A DNA stretch of 64,000 bases from Actinomycetospora chiangmaiensis DSM 45062. Its GTDB lineage: Bacteria; Actinomycetota; Actinomycetes; Mycobacteriales; Pseudonocardiaceae. The DNA lies in the NCBI RefSeq assembly GCF_000379625.1, contig NZ_KB903244.1:62263-126262 (forward strand). Reading direction: 5' to 3'. This document shows, piece after piece, positions 7,513 through 14,447 of the stretch (positions within the stretch are counted from its first letter, which is position 1; every line of letters starts with the position of its first letter). Made by a program: the position numbers and the translations under genes. The notes beneath the pieces are model-generated. The model did not search any database. It was not told the DNA's origin and saw only the letters and a list, made by a program, of their open reading frames with translations.

Positions 7513-9105
7513 ATCCGTCGTCCCAGGTGGTTGCTCCTCGTGCTGCTCGCGGTGGTCCTCGCCGGGTGTGCCGTCGGCCCGAGCCGTCGCCCGCCGGTCG
7601 CCACCGTGAACAGCGACGAGCCCGCCGCCCCGCCCTCGGGGACCTCCGCCCCGCCGTCCCCGCCGCCGTCCCTGCTGCCCCCGCTGATCGCGTCCAGCCC
7701 GCAGCTCGACTTCACCGAGTGCACCGCCGGGCAGCTCACCCGGCTGGGGGGCGCCGCGGCGTTCGGGGGGCGCGACCTGCGGCTGGGGTGCGCGTCGGTG
7801 CCGGTGGGGGGTGCCTTCGCGAGCGGCTCGGGGACCAGCGCCGCCGAGGTCGACGTCGTCCGCGTGACCCTCGGCCCGGCGCCCGGCGTCCCCACGGTCC
7901 CGATCGCCGTGCTCGGGGACCCGGGGCGGCGGACCGGGGTCGAGCAGGCCGTGCGACTGGCCGCGCGGGCCCCCGTCGACCTGCTCGACGGGCGCACGCT
8001 CTACGGCGTGGACGTCCGGGGCGCGTCCGCCGGCGGCGTCGACTGCATCACCCCCGGCACCCGGGCCGCCCTCGCCGACACCGACCCGGCCGCCGCCGAC
8101 CCCACCGCGCTCGCCCCCCTGGCGGCGGCCGCGGCGACGGCGGCCCGGACGTGCTCGCAGCTGCTGGAGGACTCCCTCACCGAGTACGACACCGCGACCG
8201 ACGCCGACGACCTCGACCAGGTCCGCCGCGCCCTGGGCGCGGTGCGGCTGCACGCCGTCGGCCTCGGCGGTGGCGCCGCCACCCTCGCCCGGTGGGCCCA
8301 GAACCACCCCGAGCAGCAGGGGCGGCTCGTCCTCGACGCGCTGCCCGACCCGACCGCCCCGGTCGGCCTCACCGCCGATCAGCGGGCCGCCGCCGCCCGT
8401 CAGGCCCTCGACGCGTTCGCCCAGAACTGCGCGGCGACCGGCTGCCCCCTCGGCGCCGACGCGCGGGGGGCCGTCGCCGACCTCGTCGCCCGGCTGCGGA
8501 CGGCCCCGCTCCCGGCCTCGCCGACCGCGACCGGGGCGGTCCCCGGACGGCGGGTGACCGCGGGGACCGTGGTCAGCGTGCTCGTGCCCGCCCTGGCCGA
8601 CCCCGACCGGTGGCCCGCGCTCGCCACCGCCCTCGCCGCGGCGCGGTCCGGGGACCCCGCGGGGGTCCTCGCCCTCGCCGCGCGGACCGAGGACGACGGC
8701 GGGTTCGACCTCGGGCTGGTCTCCACCTGCAACGAGGAGGCGGAGCGGCCGACGGTGGACCAGGTGGCCCAGGCCGCGGGCCGGGAACGCGCCGTCGACC
8801 CGGTGTTCGGCGGCTGGTTCGCGCAGCGGGCGCTGGTGTGCTCGTCGTGGCCGGTGCCCACGGACGTCCCGGCCCCGCTCGCCGGGACCGCGGTGCCCAC
8901 CCTCCTGCTCGGCACCTCGGCCGACCCTGTCGTCCCGCTCACGGAGAGCCAGCGCGTGGCGGCCGGGATGCAGGGCTCCGCGCTCGTGTCGTGGCTCGGC
9001 GCCGGGCACGGGGCGTACCCGGCCACGCCGTGCATCAGCGGGATCGTGGACGACTACCTGCTCCGCCAGGACGTGCCGCGCGAGGAGACCGTCTGTCCAC
9101 CGTGA
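7513..9105 (+). CDS. Secreted lipoprotein, alpha/beta-hydrolase fold with nucleophile lost
   Basis: A protein of about 530 residues with a lipoprotein signal (RRPRW, then LLLVLLAVVLAGC; lipid-modified Cys near residue 17) and a Pro/Ser-rich linker. The rest resembles the TAP-like tripeptidyl-peptidase/hydrolase family of actinobacteria. C-terminal GTSADPVVPL and LGAGHGAYP give the usual Asp and His. The nucleophile elbow reads VGLGGGAATLARW instead of GxSxG, so the catalytic Ser is Gly at residue ~252. The only in-frame position with a Shine-Dalgarno (GAGAGG, 7 nt) and basic n-region is ATC 7513. The first conventional start, TTG 7531, would leave no positive charge before the hydrophobic core. 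Confidence 0.78.
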   Translation: MRRPRWLLLVLLAVVLAGCAVGPSRRPPVATVNSDEPAAPPSGTSAPPSPPPSLLPPLIASSPQLDFTECTAGQLTRLGGAAAFGGRDLRLGCASVPVGGAFASGSGTSAAEVDVVRVTLGPAPGVPTVPIAVLGDPGRRTGVEQAVRLAARAPVDLLDGRTLYGVDVRGASAGGVDCITPGTRAALADTDPAAADPTALAPLAAAAATAARTCSQLLEDSLTEYDTATDADDLDQVRRALGAVRLHAVGLGGGAATLARWAQNHPEQQGRLVLDALPDPTAPVGLTADQRAAAARQALDAFAQNCAATGCPLGADARGAVADLVARLRTAPLPASPTATGAVPGRRVTAGTVVSVLVPALADPDRWPALATALAAARSGDPAGVLALAARTEDDGGFDLGLVSTCNEEAERPTVDQVAQAAGRERAVDPVFGGWFAQRALVCSSWPVPTDVPAPLAGTAVPTLLLGTSADPVVPLTESQRVAAGMQGSALVSWLGAGHGAYPATPCISGIVDDYLLRQDVPREETVCPP

Positions 9106-9182
9106 GACGGAGCGCAGCGGAGCTCGAACCAGGAGCACCGTGAGACGGAGCGCGGCGGAGCTCGGACGACGGGCACCGTGAG
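9098..9182 (+). repeat. 38-bp tandem repeat over a gene end
   Basis: Two full copies and a third partial copy with period 38 begin at 9098, 9136 and 9174. Each starts CACCGTGAGACGGAGCG(C)(A/G)GCGGAGCTCG, and the spacer between copies varies more. The first copy includes the stop codon of the lipoprotein gene. The same GCGGAG/GAGCG vocabulary appears again in the intergenic DNA near 63745, which suggests a dispersed short repeat. Confidence 0.7.
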
Positions 9183-9235
9183 CCGATGATCACGGTCCTG
9201 CGTGCGTGCTCCCCGCGCCCGTAGGATCCTGTCCC

Positions 9236-10228
9236 GTGCCGCTCCCGCGACTCCCGCGCCTGGTCGACGCCGCGCTCGACCGCCTCGTCGTCCCCGGCTA
9301 CTCGAGGCTGGGCTACCTCGCCCGCTCCGCGAGCTGGCCCGCGCTCGCCCCGGACGCCCTCCAGGGCCGCACCGTCGCGGTGACCGGCGCGAGCTCGGGG
9401 CTCGGGACCGCCACCGCGGCGGGCCTCGCCGGGCTGGGCGCCGCGGTGGAGCTCGTCGTGCGCGACCGCGCCCGCGGGGAGGCCACCCGCGACGCCATCC
9501 TCGCGACGCACCCGCAGGCGCGGATCACGGTCGCCCGCTGCGACCTGTCCGACCTGGCGGACGTCCGCCGCTACGCCCTCGACGCCCGCGACCGCCTGCT
9601 CGCCCTGCACGGCCTGGTCCACAACGCCGGGGTGCTGCCCGCCGAGCGCACCGAGACCCGGCAGGGCCACGAGCTCTGCCTCGCCACCCACGTGCTCGCT
9701 CCGTTCCTCCTCACGCGCGAGCTGCTGCCGCTGCTGCGGGCCGGATCGCCGCCGGACCGGCCGGGCCTCCCGGCCCGCGTCGTGCTCGTCTCCTCGGGCG
9801 GGATGTACACCGCCTCGCTGCGCACCGACGACCCGGAGTACACCGAGGGCCGCTACTCCGGCGGCGCCGCGTACGCGCGCACCAAGCGCATGCAGGTGGT
9901 CCTCGCCGAGCTCCTCGCCGACGACCTGGCCCCGGCGGGCGTGGTGGTCCACAGCATGCATCCCGGCTGGGCCGACACCCCGGGGGTCGCGGACTCGCTG
10001 CCCGGCTTCCACCGGCTCACCGGTCCCCTGTTGCGCTCGCCCGAGCAGGGCGCCGACACCGCGGTGTGGCTCCAGGCGGCCACCGAGCCGGGCCACTGCA
10101 GCGGACTGTTCTGGCACGACCGCGCGCCCCGCCCGACGCACTACCTCTTCGGGGAGGAGAGCGCCGCGCAGCGGGCCGCGCTGTGGACGTTGTGCGTGGA
10201 CGCGACCCACGACGCCGAGGCCCACTGA
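9236..10228 (+). CDS. Short-chain dehydrogenase/reductase (DHRS12-like)
   Basis: A 330-residue SDR with GRTVAVTGASSGLGTATAAG (NAD(P)-binding TGxxxGxG) at about residues 44-60 and HNAGVLPAERTE for the NAG motif. The catalytic Ser is in VVLVSSGGMYT, and Tyr and Lys are in YARTKRMQVVLAE (YxxxK). The HPGWADTPGV loop and a C-terminal LFWHDRAPRPTHYLF are typical of DHRS12-like actinobacterial reductases, whose substrates are unknown. GTG 9236 is preferred over GTG 9206 because a TAGGAT -10 box lies 8 nt before it, the leaderless arrangement seen repeatedly here. Confidence 0.88.
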   Translation: MPLPRLPRLVDAALDRLVVPGYSRLGYLARSASWPALAPDALQGRTVAVTGASSGLGTATAAGLAGLGAAVELVVRDRARGEATRDAILATHPQARITVARCDLSDLADVRRYALDARDRLLALHGLVHNAGVLPAERTETRQGHELCLATHVLAPFLLTRELLPLLRAGSPPDRPGLPARVVLVSSGGMYTASLRTDDPEYTEGRYSGGAAYARTKRMQVVLAELLADDLAPAGVVVHSMHPGWADTPGVADSLPGFHRLTGPLLRSPEQGADTAVWLQAATEPGHCSGLFWHDRAPRPTHYLFGEESAAQRAALWTLCVDATHDAEAH

Positions 10229-10363
10229 GCGCGGCCCGAGGGCTCGCTGAGGGTCCGTTCACCCGATCCGGCGTCGGGCGTTAACGCGGGCCCTCCGCCC
10301 GACGATGCGCCGGTCGAGGGCACCGCGACCGCGCGGTGCCGCCGACGCCATCGGGGGCGGGGC

Positions 10364-10876
10364 ATGAGTCAGGGCACGGGACACCAGACCGGACCGGGGT
10401 CGGAGGAGCGCGACGGTGCCATGCGGCCCGACCGTCGCCCGCCGCAAGCCGGGCCCCCCCACGCGCCCCACCCGACGATGCCCCCGATGACGCCGCCGCC
10501 GATGACGCCGCCGACGATGCCGCCCGGGATGCCCCGGCAGGCTCCCCCGGGACACGGCTACGGCGCCTACCCGCCGGCCACCGGTGGCTGGGCCCCCATC
10601 GTCGAGGACGCGGACGACCCGAGCACCCCCGGCAACCCGGCCGCGGCGACGTCCGTGGCGCTCGGGGTGCTGGCCCTGCTCGTCTCCCTGCGCCCGCTGG
10701 CGTTCGGCAGCATGGCCCTGGGCTGGGACGGCTTCGTCGGGATCGCGCTGGCCCTCGGCGGCCTCGTCGCCGGCGCGGTCGGCCTGCGCACCGCGCTCCG
10801 GCGTCCCGTGGCGGGGCTGGGCATGGCGCTCGCCGTCGTCGCGCTCCTCGTGATCGCGGTGCTCCCGACCGTCTGA
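10364..10876 (+). CDS. Proline/methionine-rich membrane protein
   Basis: A 170-residue protein of unknown function. Residues 1-85 are a low-complexity hydrophilic tail with repeated MTPP/MPP units (PTMPPMTPPPMTPPTMPPGM) and Gly/Tyr patches. Residues 92-170 hold three hydrophobic helices: SVALGVLALLVSLRPLAFG, GIALALGGLVAGAVGL and LGMALAVVALLVIAVLPTV. This resembles the DUF4190-like architecture of actinobacterial cell-envelope proteins, but I cannot confirm the family. It stands alone between genes with a 135-bp leader. Confidence 0.75.
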   Translation: MSQGTGHQTGPGSEERDGAMRPDRRPPQAGPPHAPHPTMPPMTPPPMTPPTMPPGMPRQAPPGHGYGAYPPATGGWAPIVEDADDPSTPGNPAAATSVALGVLALLVSLRPLAFGSMALGWDGFVGIALALGGLVAGAVGLRTALRRPVAGLGMALAVVALLVIAVLPTV

Positions 10877-10885
10877 CGCCCCGGA

Positions 10886-10941
10886 CCGTCGGTGAGAGGC
10901 CGTCGGTCAGGAGCCGTCGGTCAGGAGCCGTCGGTCAGAAG
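10886..10941. repeat. 14-bp tandem repeat, four units
   Basis: The unit CCGTCGGTCAGGAG occurs with exact period 14 at 10886, 10900, 10914 and 10928. The first and last copies carry one to three changes. It fills the gap between two convergent genes, and the last unit overlaps the stop codon of the downstream minus-strand gene. It is non-coding; the period is not a multiple of three. Confidence 0.85.
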
Positions 10942-11885
10942 GTGATGACCAGGCGCCCGCGGACCCCACCCGCCTCGAGCCGCCGGTGGGTCTCCGCCGC
11001 GCGCTCGGCCGGCACCGTCCCGGCCACCCGCAGCGTCACCGCGCCGGATTCCACCTGCTCGCGCAGCCGGTCGAGGGCGGCGCGGTTCCGGGCGTAGTCG
11101 CGGACCCGCACCGGGTGCCACGTGATGCCCCGGCCGCTGCCGCCCTCGGGTCCGGCGTAGCCGCGCACGGTGGCGATCCGGCCGCCGTCGACCAGGGCCG
11201 GCACCAGCTCATCGGTCTGCACGGACCCGTCGGCGACGCCGTCCACCCCGCCCCCGACGGCCTCCCGGATCCGGTCCGCGACGCCGTCTCCACGCGGGAC
11301 CACCACGTCCGCGCCGAGGCGGCGGACCAGGTCCTCGTCCGCCGCGGCCGCGTCGGCCACCACGCGCAGCCCGTCGGCCTTCGCGAGCTGCACGACGTAG
11401 CCGCCGAAGGCACCCGCCGCGCCCGTCACGGCGAGCGTGGCGCCCGCGGGCAGGGCGAGCAGGTCCAGGGCGAGCCGGGCGGTGAGCCCGTTCATGGGCA
11501 GCGTCGCGGCCTCGGCGTCGGTGACCCCCGCCGGCGCGAGCGCCACCGAATCGACCGGGAGCGCGATCCGGGAGGAGTAGCCGCCGTGGGACCCCGACGG
11601 CACGACGATGCCCATGACCCGGTCGCCGACCGCGAGCCCGGCGTCGTCGGTGTCCGGGCCCAGCGCGACGACGGTCCCGGCCACGTCCATGCCCGGCACG
11701 TAGGGCGGCGGGTCGTGCCGCAGCGCCTCGGCCCGGGCGCCGTTGCGGGTGAACGTGTCGGTGGGGCTGACGGCGGCGGCCACGACCTCGACGACCACCT
11801 CGCCGGGTCCCGGCTCCGGGTCCGGCAGCTCGACGACGTGCAGGGCCTCGGGCCCGCCGAACTCCGTCACTCCCACGGCTCGCAT
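10935..11885 (-). CDS. NADP-dependent zinc-less MDR oxidoreductase (quinone-reductase-like)
   Basis: A 316-residue medium-chain dehydrogenase/reductase of the quinone oxidoreductase group. The N terminus is MRAVGVTEFGGPEAL, followed by VPGMDVAGTVVALGP. Its Rossmann motif is GATLAVTGAAGAFGGYVVQL, with AVTGAxGxxG as in enoyl/quinone reductases. GHE-type catalytic zinc ligands are absent. These enzymes reduce quinones or alpha,beta-unsaturated carbonyls with NADPH. ATG 11885 begins at the family N terminus. The gene is divergent from a small unknown gene and convergent with the Pro-rich membrane protein gene across the 14-bp repeat. Confidence 0.88.
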   Translation of the reverse strand: MRAVGVTEFGGPEALHVVELPDPEPGPGEVVVEVVAAAVSPTDTFTRNGARAEALRHDPPPYVPGMDVAGTVVALGPDTDDAGLAVGDRVMGIVVPSGSHGGYSSRIALPVDSVALAPAGVTDAEAATLPMNGLTARLALDLLALPAGATLAVTGAAGAFGGYVVQLAKADGLRVVADAAAADEDLVRRLGADVVVPRGDGVADRIREAVGGGVDGVADGSVQTDELVPALVDGGRIATVRGYAGPEGGSGRGITWHPVRVRDYARNRAALDRLREQVESGAVTLRVAGTVPAERAAETHRRLEAGGVRGRLVITF

Positions 11886-11976
11886 GCGCCCGGTGTTCCC
11901 CGGACGGGCGGACGGCCACGCCCGTTGTGATGACGGCGCTGGGCCGGGCCGCCGGCCGGTGGCACCGTCGTCCGAC

Positions 11977-12204
11977 ATGTCATCCGGCATGTCGTCCGCC
12001 CGGTCCTCCGACGTCGACCCGTTCCGGCCCACGCCCATCTTCGACGAGGTCGGCCGGTGGGCCCGGGACGCGACGGCGGGGACCTCGATGCTGACCTTCA
12101 GCCCGGCGGGCCCCGGGACGCCGGGCACCGCACGGACCGTCCTCGCGCTGCTCGCGGCCGCCCGGGAGGAGCGCGCGTCGCGCCACGCCCTCCGGCGACC
12201 ATGA
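11977..12204 (+). CDS. Small unknown protein
   Basis: A possible 75-residue protein without recognisable family. Its central part, FRPTPIFDEVGRWARDATAG, and the Ala/Arg-rich helix ARTVLALLAAAREERASR look like real protein sequence. Either ATG 11977 or ATG 11989 could be the start; both fall in an ATGTC(A/G)TCCG direct repeat. It ends 25 bp before the TetR gene. A CACCGT box 8 nt before 11977 would fit leaderless expression. It may be spurious. Confidence 0.4.
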   Translation: MSSGMSSARSSDVDPFRPTPIFDEVGRWARDATAGTSMLTFSPAGPGTPGTARTVLALLAAAREERASRHALRRP

Positions 12205-12229
12205 TCGTCCGGGACCGTACGATATCGAC

Positions 12230-12955
12230 GTGACGCCGTCCGAGCCCGCGACGTCGGTCCCCGAACTCCCCGTCCCGGTGTCGGCCTGGGCCGACCTCGA
12301 CGTCGGGGAGCGGACCCGTCGCACCCGCCGCCGGCTCCTGCTGGCCGCCGCCACGGTCTTCGACGCGCAGGGCTACCGCGGTGCCGCCCTCAGCGACATC
12401 CTCGCCGTCGCCGGGTTGACCAAGGGCGCGCTGTACTTCCACTTCCGGTCCAAGCACGCGCTCGCCGAGGCGCTGCTGGCCGAGGTGTGCGACTCGTGGC
12501 TGCTCATGACCGAGGAGATCGCCCGGCGGGGGACCGACCCGATGTGGCGGCTGCTGCTCGAGACCGACGCCTACGTCGCCCGCTGGATGCACGACCCGCT
12601 CGTGCGCGGCATCAGCCGCGCGATCTCCGAACCAGACCTGCGGGAGCACCGCACGACGTGGATGGCGACCTGGGAGTCCTCCACGGCCGAGCTGCTGGCG
12701 CAGGCCGAGACGGCCGGGCTCCTGGCCCCCGGCGTCGACCCCGTGCGCGCCGCGCGGGCGATCGTCGCGGTCGCCGTCGGGAACTACGGCCTCGCCGACG
12801 GCCCGGACGACCTGTGGACGCGGATGACCGAGTCGTGGGAGGGCCTGGTCCCGATCATGACCACGCCGGAGTGGGCGCGCAGCTGGGCCGCGTCGGACTG
12901 GCGACGACGGCCGCGTCCCGACGCCGAGCGCTACCGGTCGGCCCGCGAGCCCTGA
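12230..12955 (+). CDS. TetR/AcrR family regulator (ScbR/gamma-butyrolactone-receptor-like)
   Basis: A 241-residue TetR-family repressor. Its HTH is at residues ~24-70: RTRRRLLLAAATVFDAQGY, then LSDILAVAGLTKGALYFHF and RSKHALAEAL. The GALYFHFRSK ending and the following long helices are characteristic of the ScbR/ArpA autoregulator-receptor subgroup, which binds gamma-butyrolactone-like signals in filamentous actinomycetes; ligand inferred only. GTG 12230 sits 6 nt after a TACGAT -10 box (12218-12223), so the mRNA is probably leaderless. An imperfect ATCGT-N10-ACGAT repeat overlaps this box and could be the autoregulatory operator. Confidence 0.88.
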   Translation: MTPSEPATSVPELPVPVSAWADLDVGERTRRTRRRLLLAAATVFDAQGYRGAALSDILAVAGLTKGALYFHFRSKHALAEALLAEVCDSWLLMTEEIARRGTDPMWRLLLETDAYVARWMHDPLVRGISRAISEPDLREHRTTWMATWESSTAELLAQAETAGLLAPGVDPVRAARAIVAVAVGNYGLADGPDDLWTRMTESWEGLVPIMTTPEWARSWAASDWRRRPRPDAERYRSAREP

Positions 12956-12986
12956 CCGCGGGGCGACGCGGGCCGGCCGCGGGTGG

Positions 12987-13841
12987 TCAGCGCGGGGCGG
13001 TGCGCGCGAGGGCGTCCCAGCCCTGGTCCTCGGCGCGGGCCGCCTCCTCGGCGGCCGCCCCGCCGCGCAGTCCGAAGAGCCGCTTCGCGAAGAGCAGGTA
13101 TACGACCACCGCGATGTTGATGACGAGTGCGATGACCTTCGTCGGGGTCACCCGCCCGGTCAGTTCGTAGATCTCGGGGACGAGCAGCACCGACGTCGCG
13201 ACGAGCGTGAGGTACTCCGCCCACCGCTTGCCCCACCACAGCCCGAGGGCCTCGACGCCCTCGAGCAGCGCGTAGGCCGCGAGGACGAGGCCCACGAGCA
13301 CGATGGTCCGGTCCTGCGCCGTGAACGCGTTGCGCAGCTCGCCGACGAACCCGTCCTGCAGGCCCTCGCCGAACCCGATGGTGTTCAGGGTCCCCAGCAC
13401 CGCGAAGAACGGGGTGCGCAGCGCCGCGCGGTCGGCGAGGAACACGAACACCCCCACCGCCGCGAGGCCGAGCCCCAGGAAGTGCAGGAGGCGGTCGATC
13501 GCGATGAGCCGCAGGACGAAGCGGTCGCGCAGCGCGCGGCCGCGCAGCGGGAGGTCGACCTCGTCGCGGGTGGGGAGCCGGTCGCGGCTCGGTGCGGCGG
13601 GAGGCGGCAGCGGCACCCACGAGTCGCAGCGCAGGCAGCGGTGCCAGCGGCAGTCCTCGCCCTCCCGGACCACCTGCTCGACCTCGAATCCGGGGTCGGG
13701 CGAGTCGAGGACGGCGGCGTCCGTCCCGAGCAGCTCGTGGCCCCGCAGGCCGCAGGTGATGAGTTCGTAGTGGAACCGCGGCCGGAAGCGGGCGGGTGGG
13801 ACCGTGCCCGGTGGCCGGGGTACCGCGACCTTCGTCGTCAC
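12987..13841 (-). CDS. DUF2127 membrane protein with N-terminal zinc-ribbon-like segment
   Basis: A 284-residue protein. Residues 27-80 contain CRWHRCLRCDSWVP, a possible CxxxxC-x2-C metal site preceded by another Cys/His (ITCGLRGHE). The C-terminal 180 residues are a four-helix DUF2127 membrane domain, with LRLIAIDRLLHFLGLGLAAV, AYALLEGVEALGLWWGKRW and a last helix VIALVINIAVVVYLLFAKR. Function unknown. GTG 13841 lies 6 nt after a TACGAT -10 box (complement of 13848-13853), again a leaderless layout. It is convergent with the TetR gene. Confidence 0.87.
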   Translation of the reverse strand: MTTKVAVPRPPGTVPPARFRPRFHYELITCGLRGHELLGTDAAVLDSPDPGFEVEQVVREGEDCRWHRCLRCDSWVPLPPPAAPSRDRLPTRDEVDLPLRGRALRDRFVLRLIAIDRLLHFLGLGLAAVGVFVFLADRAALRTPFFAVLGTLNTIGFGEGLQDGFVGELRNAFTAQDRTIVLVGLVLAAYALLEGVEALGLWWGKRWAEYLTLVATSVLLVPEIYELTGRVTPTKVIALVINIAVVVYLLFAKRLFGLRGGAAAEEAARAEDQGWDALARTAPR

Positions 13842-13869
13842 CCTGCGATCGTAGGGCCGCGGGGCCGGT

Positions 13870-14214
13870 TCAGACGGCCGGCGCCATCTCCATGACCCCG
13901 GCGGTGGGCACGGCCACGGTCTCGACGACCCAGACCTGCCCGTCGGTCACGCTCACCGCGTGCGTGCGCACCGGCTTCTTCGCCGGCGGCCCGTCGGGGC
14001 GCCCGGTGCGCAGGTCGAAGCAGGCGGCGTGCAACGGGCACTCCACCGCGCACCCCTCGAGGAACCCGTCGGAGAGCGACGCGTCCTGATGGGTGCAGGT
14101 GTCGTCGATGGCGAACAGCTCGCCCTCGACGTGGAAGACCGCGATCGCGACCGTCCCCTCCACCCGGACCGACTCGCCGTCGGGGATGTCCGCGAGCTCA
14201 CCCACGTAGATCAT
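13870..14214 (-). CDS. Rieske [2Fe-2S] ferredoxin of a three-component oxygenase
   Basis: A 114-residue Rieske ferredoxin. The 2Fe-2S ligands are visible as Cys40-x-His42 (CTHQ) and Cys59-x2-His62 (CPLH), in a small NirD/BphF-type fold beginning MIYVGELADIPDGE. Such ferredoxins shuttle electrons from an FAD reductase to a Rieske oxygenase. The reductase (15895-17079) and oxygenase (17410-18555) are close by, and all three promoters carry the same GTTGCG-N24/25-CGCAAC element. I therefore place it in N-demethylation of a quaternary amine such as glycine betaine. It is divergent from the MFS gene. Confidence 0.92.
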   Translation of the reverse strand: MIYVGELADIPDGESVRVEGTVAIAVFHVEGELFAIDDTCTHQDASLSDGFLEGCAVECPLHAACFDLRTGRPDGPPAKKPVRTHAVSVTDGQVWVVETVAVPTAGVMEMAPAV

Positions 14215-14224
14215 GTCTGCTCCT

Positions 14225-14260
14225 GTTGCGTATTACGCGCTCAGTCCTGCGATCCGCAAC
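14225..14260. promoter_or_regulatory. Shared inverted repeat, site A (candidate IclR operator)
   Basis: GTTGCG (14225-14230), 24 nt, CGCAAC (14255-14260). It begins 11 bp before the ferredoxin ATG, on the side facing the MFS gene. The left arm continues as GTTGCGTATTACGCGC, almost the same as site B, and contains a GCGTATTACGC palindrome. Matching elements lie at 17152-17188 and 17301-17337. Confidence 0.6.
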
Positions 14261-14323
14261 ACAAGCGTGACGATCCCGGGAAGCGCCGTCAAGGGCGACG
14301 GGGGACGATTTCGCGTCCTTCTG

Positions 14324-14397
14324 TTGCCATTGGATGACACGGCTGGTACTCGACTGATATGTCAATACGTCGCCCATGGCAGCGTCATCCGGATGAC
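14324..14397 (+). promoter_or_regulatory. Regulatory region of the MFS gene: GntR-like site and perfect palindrome
   Basis: A possible -35 TTGCCA (14324-14329) and weak -10 TACTCG (14347-14352) are 17 nt apart. TGATATGTCA (14355-14364) falls about where transcription would start. It differs by one base from TGATATATCA in front of glyA. GTCATCCGGATGAC (14384-14397) is a perfect 14-bp palindrome, and half of it (GGATGACAC) is repeated at 14332-14340. At least two regulators may act here. Confidence 0.5.
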
Positions 14398-14447
14398 ACA
14401 CTGCGGGCACGCCCGCGTCCGTCCCGTACTCGTCGGGGGAAAACCGC

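Noticed and set aside
12204..12223. ATCGT-N10-ACGAT as a strong TetR operator
   Set aside because: Only 5-bp arms with no further symmetry. It overlaps the -10 box suggestively but is weak as sole evidence, so it is mentioned only in the gene entry.
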